A DNA stretch of 7,323 bases from JBLHGN01 sp047616325 (GTDB lineage: Bacteria; Pseudomonadota; Gammaproteobacteria; Pseudomonadales; Cellvibrionaceae), in NCBI GenBank assembly GCA_047616325.1, contig JBLHGN010000185.1, positions 1-7,323 on the forward strand, read 5' to 3'. Below, piece by piece: positions 1 to 6,086 of the stretch. Numbering within the stretch: the stretch's first letter is position 1; each line of letters opens with the position of its first letter. The notes beneath the pieces were generated by a model that worked only from the letters and a program-made list of their open reading frames with translations, did no database searches and was not told the origin of the DNA. A program made the position numbers and the translations under genes.

Positions 1-430
1 AATCCGACTTGTTAAACGGCTCCTGAATCAGCTCGGTCAAACACGGCTCCGCCAAGCACATAAATCGCGAATACAACTGACTTTGATTATGGTGGTTAGG
101 GAGGGAATTCACAGTTGCCCCGGTAGCGTCAACATCACTTGTCGGTAGTTCACTCCCGGAAAAAGTTTAGTGGCAATTTTGACCATACTGTCGCGGGCAA
201 GCCTTGCCTTTGTAACTGAAATTCACTTTATGCTCTCACTTACCGCAACCCAGGCACTGATAAGTCGCAAACCCATTCTCCTCACTGCCACATGACAGCA
301 TTTTCTTCACTTCTGAATGATAGTAATGGGTATCATAGCGGGGATTATTGCCAACAAACGTTGACCAACGCGCAGAGAATATACGCTTAAAGCGAAGAAG
401 CTTCTGCTTGATACCTTTGAAATTCATCAC
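1..430 (-). pseudogene. Decayed IS91-type transposase, 5' part, runs off the left edge
   Basis: This is the N-terminal part of an IS91-like (Y2, rolling-circle type) transposase, which would nick and transfer single-stranded DNA if intact. Translation probably began at the ATG at 425-427 (MNFKGIKQKLL), because a GAGG lies 9 nt upstream; the GTG at 428-430 is the alternative. The first zinc-binding pair is visible as YQCLGCG. After that come several lesions. There is an in-frame TGA at 236-238 where the family has glycine. The next cysteine of the finger is changed (FSYKGKAC). A short out-of-frame deletion near 195-199 removes the second cysteine pair and joins KGKA directly to ARDSMVK. The shifted frame then reads LFPGVNYRQVMLTLPGQL until a TGA at 109-111, and one more shift restores QSQLYSRFMCLAEPCLTELI to the window edge. 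Family assignment rests on recalled IS91 motifs; the catalytic tyrosines would lie beyond the edge. It is certainly non-functional. Confidence 0.82.
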
Positions 431-652
431 TCTCTACCTCAACCACTGAGCTCACAGCAAATCACCATGAGATCTAACGTCGCTCAACCCACCATGCCCC
501 GTGGCCTCCAGTAGGCAATTCCTAGGGGAAATAAAAAACTAATCTTTGTTGCCTGAGTGTTATTTTGTGCGCCGTGTTTCTCGGGAAGCGCTATAAGAGT
601 TGCATCTATAAATCCAGACTCACCCTGGAATTGTGCCGTGTAGCTGCTTCGC

Positions 653-1002
653 TCAACTAAGAGGTATCTTACTGCTAATACTGAATTCCCGAACTTCAAG
701 AATTTTGGTTTCAGTGAGGTCTGCCGAAGCACGAATGGCGTCCTGAGCTTCAAGTTTTGATTTCGCCTCGTCAAAAATTTCCTCCTCCGTTTTTCTACGA
801 CAAAGCTCTTCTAGCGCTCGAATGAGGGAGTCGACCGAAAGATTCTTCGGAGAAATACTCATACCGAGTCCAAGCTGAGAGATTCTGTAAGCATTGTCGG
901 CTGATCAAACTTTCGAGGGCAGATGAACTGAGGAGCCACCGAAAGAATCGCTTCGGCAATAGTACCAATGCCGCCATGATGAACGACACACTTGGCCCAC
1001 CT
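653..1002 (-). pseudogene. GT1-family glycosyltransferase, C-terminal remnant, frameshifted and 5'-truncated
   Basis: This is the nucleotide-sugar-binding end of a GT1/UGT-like glycosyltransferase (the MGT, rhamnosyltransferase and sterol-glucosyltransferase group). These enzymes transfer a sugar from a nucleotide donor to a lipid or small-molecule acceptor. Reading leftwards from 1002 the frame gives RWAKCVVHHGGIGTIAEAI, with HHGG at 970-981, then APQFICPRKFDQPTM. Both the HHGG-IGT segment and the P...DQ segment are hallmark donor-site motifs. A missing base near 874 moves the frame: one frame ends at TGA 859-861, and the other continues as LGLGMSISPKNLSVDSLI and a charged helix (EELCRRKTEEEIF) to the TAA at 653-655. 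About 115 of the usual 400 or so residues remain. Upstream there is an in-frame TGA at 1003-1005, and homology stops where the IS4-type debris begins, so the N-terminal domain was lost. Acceptor specificity cannot be judged. No N-terminal half was found elsewhere in the window. Confidence 0.8.
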
Positions 1003-1014
1003 TCAGTGGCCCAA
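992..1014. repeat. Near-perfect inverted repeat at the glycosyltransferase/IS boundary
   Basis: TTGGCCCAC (992-1000) and GTGGCCCAA (1006-1014) form a 9-bp stem with one internal mismatch around the loop CTTCA. It overlaps the first retained codons of the glycosyltransferase remnant and sits where the IS-derived sequence should end. There is no T-run after it on either strand, so it is unlikely to be an intrinsic terminator. It could be a leftover IS end or a coincidental quasi-palindrome. Confidence 0.5.
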
Positions 1015-1049
1015 AACAAAAAACCCATGTAAATCAATGTGTTGAAATC

Positions 1050-2015
1050 TCACTTCCACTTTAATGCACTACAGGTGATTTTTAAGGCAGCCTTCTTCAC
1101 ACTTTTTCGCGCACCTAATGAGTCGGCTTTTACTCCCAGCGCACTAAAAATGTGCCGGTGAGCGGGTTCAGCCTTTGTTGTTGATCGAATGTGTATCTGT
1201 GACCCATCTTCTATTGGCATGGTAACGCTGACTCTTTGTTGGCTCACCATGATGTTTCTTATACTGTCCCAGCTCAAACACAGGCCCTTCTCTCTTAATT
1301 GCATCCGCAGACTATGAACCATTTGGTAGGCCAGCAGGGTGATGAAAATATGCGCGTTTACGCGCGCTTCTTTTTGATGGTAGATTGGGCGCAAGCCCAA
1401 TTCACTCTTCATGCTTCTGAAGCAAGCCTCCACATCGGTGAGCATGGCGTATGTCTGTCACAACGCTTTCTCCGACAAGTCCGTGTTATTGGTTCTCAAA
1501 CAATAAGCACCCGACAGATCCGGCTTTTTATTGGCGCCCTGCTTACGGGACCACATTATGTTTCGGGCATGTTTCTTATCATCATCGGTTATCACCTCAA
1601 TATCATAGTGTTGAGATACACGTGCGTAAACCATGAAGCCCGCCCGCCCGCCAATATAGCTGTTGACAACCCGCCAAAGTAGTTGACGTTTAATACACGC
1701 CAGCGTTTTACCATGAAGCGCATAGCTCTGTTTTTCGAACATCTCAAGCATGTTCGTGCACCTTTGCGATTTAAGTGATTTAAAATAAGTCGACAGCAGA
1801 AGAGGTTCGCCATGAACCTCTTCTGCTGTCTGTAGAAAATGACGACCACTACCAACAGGGCCAATGCCACGCAATAGTCCAAAACGAATAAAGCCAATAT
1901 CATTCATTTCGGAGCATGATCGGCTCCATAAAGGATAGCGTTCCGCTGATAGCGCTATCGCCATACTTTCATTGCAATGCTCAATAATATAGTCAATTAG
2001 TGTTATATTTTCGGT
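1050..2015 (-). pseudogene. Chimeric IS4/IS1634-type DDE transposase pseudogene with an in-frame opal codon
   Basis: One continuous reading frame runs from 2015 to a stop at 1050-1052, broken only by TGA at 1458-1460. The first candidate ATG is at 1962-1964, but homology begins earlier (LIDYIIEHC). The N-terminal part, SCSEMNDIGFIRFGLL, then RHFLQTAEEVHGEP and STYFKSLKSQR, resembles the start of one IS4-family transposase group. From about 1625 down it is a different group, close to IS1634-like enzymes: ARVSQHYDIEV, GAYCLRTNNTDL, then MLTDVEACFRSMKSELGLRP, where the E of DVEACF is the expected catalytic glutamate of the DDE triad, and finally the family's C-terminus (SWDSIRNIMVSQQRVSV). The stop falls at SEKAL*QTYAMLTDVE, where the family has tryptophan, so TGG to TGA is the likely change. 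The middle of both parents, with the two catalytic aspartates, is missing. About 25 residues of unclear origin, including a GCCC-repeated tract at 1638-1652, bridge them. It cannot be an active transposase. Confidence 0.8.
1792..1830. repeat. Perfect 17-bp inverted repeat (hairpin) inside the transposase frame
   Basis: GACAGCAGAAGAGGTTC (1792-1808) is the exact reverse complement of 1814-1830, with a 5-nt loop, GCCAT. On the coding (minus) strand it covers the codons for TAEEVHGEPLLLS. There is no T-tract, so it is not a terminator. The stem is perfect although both arms are coding, which suggests either a functional structure or a mutation templated by one arm. Confidence 0.9.
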
Positions 2016-2018
2016 TCA

Positions 2019-2830
2019 AAGTGCCGGCTCCTGATGACTCGATTTTTGTATGTGGCATTAAGTTTGGAAAAGGCTTAGATGTGCGCTTGACGCCCTTTAA
2101 AATAGGAAGCTTGAGACGATTTCTTAACCATGACTTCTTTCGATGGGAACACCGGTGAAAAAAGGAGCGTTAAAGTTTCATCCTGTTGTTTTATAGGGAT
2201 GTTTTGCGTCTGAGCCACGAAGTTGGGTTAGGTAATGCAGGAACATTGGCGGGCCTTAATCCGCTGCGAAATTCTGCCAACTTAAATTTAAGTGAGGCCC
2301 TAGTAAGCTCTGGATCGAGCAGCGCTAAGCTCAGATCTGCCGCGTAGGCGATATCGGTGGTCCACACATAGGGCCGCAATTTACCTGACCCAAAGCAGTT
2401 ACAATCTGGCGGGATAGTGGGATGGCGTACAGTTTCAACGCTGTTAAGACGCACCTCATGCAAGGCCAAGACAAACAACGCGTCGAAGGCAACAGTGCCC
2501 GTTCTTGAGCGTGGGTACCCCCTTTTTCTCGATAGCGAATACGGTGTACATCGAGATCCGCCCAATCGCGACTGGAAGACTGGGCGCAGCGGCGCAATTT
2601 ATGCTCCGGTTTATTGGCCGAAAAGGTCACGCTTTCCGGTTTGCCTTAGAGGCTGGTAAACGTGCGCGTTTCAGTTTTTTTACAACTATTTGGCATATGT
2701 GACAGTGTGCCCAAAGGCGACAGGAAGAGTACAGTACATTCATCAACTTGATCTGCCCTCTATGCAGTATAGGGAAGCACGCGTTAGTTTCAGGATTTTC
2801 TCCTGCTCAACAGCAAGTTCGCATCAAAAA
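2019..2830. other. Gene-free stretch, probably degraded sequence between IS debris and the MFS gene
   Basis: No convincing gene was found in about 810 bp. Open frames of 80-124 codons exist here on both strands, for example minus-strand 2191-2565, but they overlap one another, lack recognisable motifs and have no clear ribosome binding sites. A short ATG frame at 2056-2058 on the minus strand (MPHTKIESSGAG) leads, after a possible frameshift, toward the transposase N-terminus and may be its true start. The stretch could contain remnants of further mobile or coding DNA that I do not recognise. A 14-bp perfect palindrome lies at 2280-2293. Confidence 0.5.
2280..2293. repeat. 14-bp perfect palindrome ACTTAAATTTAAGT
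   Basis: The sequence is self-complementary over all 14 bases. It is AT-rich and lies in otherwise unassigned sequence. It could be a dyad operator of a lost gene or chance; nothing around it identifies a regulator. Confidence 0.4.
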
Positions 2831-4063
2831 TCAAACGGCGTTCACCTTTTTGCCATAACCCCAAACCACCACATTGTCTTCTTCCGGTTTCGCGGGTACA
2901 TTAAATGCGCAAATAAGCGACAGCACCGCAAACACGACACCCACCAAAAACACAGCCGAGTGCGACACCACCCACACCATACCCAAAATTGCTGGAATGA
3001 CCACTGCAGCAATATGGTTGATGGTAAAGCTCACACTGGCGGTGGAGGCGATATCGCCCTTGTCGGCAATTTTTTGAAAATAAGTAGTCACCGCAATGGC
3101 AAAGGCAAAAAACAAATGATCGACTACGTACAGCCCCGCTGCCAAGTGGGCATTTTGCACAAAAGCATAACCCGTAAACACGGCAATAAGGCCTACATAT
3201 TCGATCACCAAGGCTTTGCGCTCACCTATCACGCCAATAAACTTGCCAATGCGCACCGCAAAAAAATAGTTAAACACATAGTTCAAGATAAACAAAAGAC
3301 TGATATCGGCCACCGAATAGCCAAACTTTTCCACCATCATAAACCCGGCAAACACCACAAATATTTGTCGACGGGCGCCGCTCAAAAACACCAAGGCGTA
3401 ATAGAGCCAATACCGCTTGCGCATCAATAAGTGTTTGCGCTGAATATCCACATCGTGAAAGTGCACAAATCGTTTAAAAATAAACACCGCTGCGATAAAA
3501 CCCAGCAAGCCAACGGTTAAATACATCCACAAATAACTCACACCCAATAACTTCATCGCTACAAAAATCAGCGCGTAGGCGGTAAGAGAAGCAATGGCTT
3601 TTACAGATAGCGCGCGCCCCATAAAGTGTGCGGTTTCGCTTTTGTCTAACCACTGCAACGTGAGCGACTTATTGATGGTTTCGTAGTAGTGAAACCCTAT
3701 AGACATCACTACCGTTGTAAAATAAAGCCCATATTCAAAAGGCATTAAACCCGTTAAGGCGATGCCCGCAAACATAACGGCCAGAGACAACACAGCAAAG
3801 GTTTGCTCTTTAATGATCAGCAGCACAAACACCGCTGTAAATGCCAAAAACCCCGGCACTTCGCGCACACTTTGCAATATACCAATCTCCACCCCGGTAA
3901 AATTGGCTTTTTCAATCACAAAATTATTCAACAACACCTGCCACACGCCAAAGCCAAACGACATAAGAAACATCATTGCCAGCAATAATACTTGGGGGTT
4001 TTGCCAGTATTTACGCTGGGGAATGTTTTGCGACGTTTGGCTTTCTGGTAGTTCATTGTTCAT
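2831..4063 (-). CDS. MFS transporter, 12 transmembrane helices, substrate unknown
   Basis: This is an inner-membrane secondary transporter of the major facilitator superfamily, 410 residues. About twelve hydrophobic segments are visible in two sets of six. The first set begins LLLAMMFLMSFGFGVWQVLL and ends LTVGLLGFIAAVFIFKRF; a basic central loop (DIQRKHLLMRKRYW) separates it from the second set, which ends VFLVGVVFAVLSLICAF. The short N- and C-terminal tails are hydrophilic, as expected for cytoplasmic ends. SGARRQIFVVFAGFM and the embedded HYYETINKSL segment are distinctive but point to no substrate I know. I chose the ATG at 4061-4063 because GGAAG lies 10 nt upstream; the ATG at 4082-4084 adds seven residues (MYGSQNL) and has no Shine-Dalgarno. 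It is intact and appears monocistronic: its neighbour upstream on the same strand is about 560 bp away, and decayed IS DNA lies downstream. No substrate-defining partner gene is present. Confidence 0.88.
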   Translation of the reverse strand: MNNELPESQTSQNIPQRKYWQNPQVLLLAMMFLMSFGFGVWQVLLNNFVIEKANFTGVEIGILQSVREVPGFLAFTAVFVLLIIKEQTFAVLSLAVMFAGIALTGLMPFEYGLYFTTVVMSIGFHYYETINKSLTLQWLDKSETAHFMGRALSVKAIASLTAYALIFVAMKLLGVSYLWMYLTVGLLGFIAAVFIFKRFVHFHDVDIQRKHLLMRKRYWLYYALVFLSGARRQIFVVFAGFMMVEKFGYSVADISLLFILNYVFNYFFAVRIGKFIGVIGERKALVIEYVGLIAVFTGYAFVQNAHLAAGLYVVDHLFFAFAIAVTTYFQKIADKGDIASTASVSFTINHIAAVVIPAILGMVWVVSHSAVFLVGVVFAVLSLICAFNVPAKPEEDNVVVWGYGKKVNAV

Positions 4064-4223
4064 TAAGTTTTGACTTCCATACATTTATAGGGGTTTTTTG
4101 GGTTAGCGCTCGCAGGAAACTTTGTGATTACGGAATAAAAGCGAAGACAATATTCGGTTTTACCCCCCTCTGCCTCCCCCATTTAACTCACTTGATTTTG
4201 ATTAAAACGAAGAAAACTGCGAG

Positions 4224-4243
4224 TCGCCGAAATACATCGGCGA
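4224..4243. repeat. Hairpin with perfect 7-bp GC-rich stem
   Basis: TCGCCGA and TCGGCGA form a perfect 7-bp stem around the loop AATACA. There is no immediate T-run on either strand, so it is not a clear intrinsic terminator. It lies about 140-160 bp upstream of the MFS gene start and could be in its leader if transcription begins that far out. Confidence 0.5.
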
Positions 4244-4419
4244 TCGAGCTCACCGGCAACATCAGAATCGGGTACCGATTAGCCGATAGGCACAAAATGG
4301 TATAGGTTATGCCGGGAATAATTTGAAGATATTGTTCAGTTTTCAAGCCAGTTGATAATATCGTACGGACTGTCGGACTCAAGTGAATTTTCAATTAAAG
4401 ATACTCGTAAACCGCTGTT

Positions 4420-4446
4420 AGATATTTTTCGAAATGTACAATATCT
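4420..4446. repeat. AT-rich inverted repeat, 7-bp arms
   Basis: AGATATT and AATATCT are perfect inverted repeats separated by 13 nt that include TTCGAA. The arms are short and AT-rich, so chance is a real possibility. It lies between the baiN-family gene and the MFS gene, in DNA with no identified gene. Confidence 0.35.
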
Positions 4447-4644
4447 CCATTAGTTCCTCAATACAATTAGCGTTTTAAGGCGAGTATGATTTAAGACAAT
4501 CAATAGCACGCCCGGTGTTGGCTGCGCAATGAAAGCCTATTGATTCGCTGAGTGTAGGAAGAATAATGTCTATTACTATACCAATCCAGCAATTAGGGTG
4601 CTGCACATGAGCCTTGCCAGGCAATAACAGGCGCGCAACAAAAC

Positions 4645-5886
4645 TTACACACACTCACCCGCACAATACCCACTGGCCCAAGCCCACTGGAAATTAAAAC
4701 CGCCCAACCAGCCGGTAACATCTAATACTTCGCCGACAAAATAGAGCCCCGGTACTTTTTTTGCCTCGAATGTTTTGGATGAGATTTCGCTGGTGTCTAC
4801 ACCCCCGCGGGTCACCTCTGCCGTGCGGTAGCCCTCTGTGCCTGGGGGAACAAGCGACCAACGATGAATGCTGGCATGAACCTGGGCAATTTCCTTGTCG
4901 CTGTATTGATTAGCCGGTTTGTTTGCCACCGTCAGCGCCAACCATGCGCTTACAAAACGCTTGGGAAGGTGTCGGGCCAACAAATTTTTAAGCTCAGATT
5001 TTTGCCCATCGCACCGCCATTCGTTCATACGCTCGGTAATATCACCAGAAGGTAAGAAGTCGACTAGCACTTCGTCGCCTTTGTGCCAGTAATTAGATAT
5101 TTGCAATATTGCTGGGCCGCTAAGGCCCCTGTGGGTAAATAACAGCGCCTCGTTAAAACTCTGCCCTTGGCAACTTGCCTCAACGTCTAACGATACACCC
5201 GACATCTCCGCTGCTATTTTTAGCCACTTGTCTTGCAAGGTAAACGGCACCAGCGCAGCGTCTAGTTCGGTGCAGCGCAAACCAAATTGTTTGGCGATGT
5301 TGTAGCCCTTGCCGCTAGCGCCCATAGTGGGAATGGAGAGACCACCGGTGGCTACCACCAGCGACTGGCAGGTAAGCGGGCCGATGTCTGACTGTAGGGT
5401 GAAACCCGGCTGGCACGCGGTTATAGTTTCCACGCCACACTTGGTGCGAATAATCGCGCCGGCTTTGCGACACTCTTCCAGCAATATAGTCAAAATATCC
5501 CCGGCTTTGTCGTCACAAAATAGCTGGCCCTTGGATTTCTCGTGATAGGCCAGTTGGTACTCACCCACCAAGGCTAAAAAGTCGTAGGGGGTATAACGAC
5601 TGAGGGCCGATTTGCAAAAGTGGGGATTGACAGAGAGATAGTTACCGGGCTCTACCACCGTATTGGTGAAATTACAGCGTCCGCCGCCCGACATAAGAAT
5701 TTTTTTGCCTACCTTGTTGGCGTGGTCGAGTACCAGCACGGTGCGCCCGCGTTTACCAGCCGTGGCCGCACACATGAGCCCAGCGGCCCCAGCACCGATG
5801 ATAATCACATCGTAAGATTTGGCGGAACTGCCGGGAGCGCTATCGCTAGTGCTATCGAGAGTGCGGTTTGGGGCAGTGTCATTCAT
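4645..5886 (-). CDS. yhiN: BaiN/YhiN-family (HI0933-like) FAD/NAD(P)-dependent oxidoreductase
   Basis: This is a soluble cytoplasmic flavoprotein of 413 residues, the usual family length plus a short polar N-terminal extension. Residues 25-36 (YDVIIIGAGAAG) form the Rossmann FAD-binding loop. KKILMSGGGRCNFTN (61-75) is the family signature. VVATGGLSIPTMGASGKGY is the second dinucleotide-associated motif. GEVLDVTGWLGGFNFQWAWA (385-404) is the C-terminal FAD-contacting segment. All key positions appear intact. The family (HI0933-like, including E. coli YhiN and the Clostridium bile-acid enzyme BaiN) is widespread, but for most proteobacterial members the physiological substrate is not established, so a bile-acid role should not be assumed. 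The start is the ATG at 5884-5886; no strong Shine-Dalgarno lies at the usual distance (GAGCC is weak), while a GGGAG further upstream is part of a hairpin. It is divergent from yejK. The downstream gene is 560 bp away, so it is probably transcribed alone. Confidence 0.93.
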   Translation of the reverse strand: MNDTAPNRTLDSTSDSAPGSSAKSYDVIIIGAGAAGLMCAATAGKRGRTVLVLDHANKVGKKILMSGGGRCNFTNTVVEPGNYLSVNPHFCKSALSRYTPYDFLALVGEYQLAYHEKSKGQLFCDDKAGDILTILLEECRKAGAIIRTKCGVETITACQPGFTLQSDIGPLTCQSLVVATGGLSIPTMGASGKGYNIAKQFGLRCTELDAALVPFTLQDKWLKIAAEMSGVSLDVEASCQGQSFNEALLFTHRGLSGPAILQISNYWHKGDEVLVDFLPSGDITERMNEWRCDGQKSELKNLLARHLPKRFVSAWLALTVANKPANQYSDKEIAQVHASIHRWSLVPPGTEGYRTAEVTRGGVDTSEISSKTFEAKKVPGLYFVGEVLDVTGWLGGFNFQWAWASGYCAGECV

Positions 5887-5905
5887 ATATACGGCTCAAT
5901 AGGTT

Positions 5906-5925
5906 CTCCCGTCTGCTCGCGGGAG
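5906..5925. repeat. Leader hairpin upstream of the baiN/yhiN-family gene
   Basis: CTCCCG (5906-5911) and CGGGAG (5920-5925) form a perfect 6-bp GC-rich stem with an 8-nt loop. It begins 20 nt upstream of the minus-strand ATG. On the transcript the promoter-proximal arm CTCCCG pairs with the purine-rich CGGGAG, the only Shine-Dalgarno-like sequence nearby. It could be a small translational control element or an operator; no terminator T-run follows. Confidence 0.5.
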
Positions 5926-5973
5926 GTGCATGATACTATACTGTTTGCGAGAATCCAGACCCCGAAATCGAGT

Positions 5974-6039
5974 CGGCCACAGCTCCGAACATAAGCGGTA
6001 ACTACTCCATAACAACTCGGTAACTGCGCCAAAACAACC
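5974..6039. repeat. 22-bp tandem repeat (two clear units plus one degenerate) upstream of yejK
   Basis: Units at 5996-6017 and 6018-6039 both start CGGTAACT and match at 18 of 22 positions by eye; both then carry C.CCA.AACA. The preceding 22 bp (5974-5995) begins CGG and contains CTCCGAACA, so it looks like a third, more diverged unit offset by one base. The 22-bp period is about two helical turns, the spacing seen for proteins binding one face of DNA. It lies in the 200-bp region between the divergent baiN-family and yejK genes, so it could regulate either. Confidence 0.6.
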
Positions 6040-6086
6040 CAAATAGATCAATTCATCCACCCACCGAACAATAGAATCAACTTATT

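Larger units (their letters stand above)
4085..4644. other. 560-bp intergenic region without a convincing gene
   Basis: This gap separates two minus-strand genes. The longest frame (minus, 4188-4394, 68 codons) has no recognised motif or good ribosome binding site. The stretch carries two short inverted repeats, at 4224-4243 and 4420-4446, and becomes AT-rich after about 4310. It should include the MFS promoter, but I cannot single out a credible -35/-10 pair. No tRNA or known small RNA was recognised. Its length suggests decayed DNA or an unannotated RNA or small protein. Confidence 0.5.

Noticed and set aside
484..774. 96-codon minus-strand frame overlapping the glycosyltransferase remnant
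   Set aside because: The overlapping frame shows clear glycosyltransferase C-terminal sequence, and this frame shows no motif. Its 3' half (484-652) remains unassigned.
2191..2565. 124-codon minus-strand frame as a real gene
   Set aside because: There are no recognisable motifs or ribosome binding site, and competing frames overlap it on both strands. It could be a remnant but cannot be supported.
2690..3430. 246-codon plus-strand open frame
   Set aside because: It lies mostly antisense to the MFS gene, is unusually rich in His and Lys, and has no family motif. It is a shadow frame.
4188..4394. 68-codon minus-strand frame in the intergenic gap
   Set aside because: It has no Shine-Dalgarno and no family resemblance, and it spans a hairpin. 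It is probably non-coding.
4611..4622. Possible terminator GCCT-TGCC-AGGC after the baiN-family gene
   Set aside because: The stem is only 4 bp and no T-tract follows on the minus strand.
5937..5942. TATACT as a -10 box on the plus strand
   Set aside because: No matching -35 element was seen 17 bp upstream, and it is 145 bp from the yejK start. It is not reliable as a promoter call.
5620..5994. 124-codon plus-strand open frame
   Set aside because: It is antisense to the 5' part of the baiN-family gene and has no recognisable domain.
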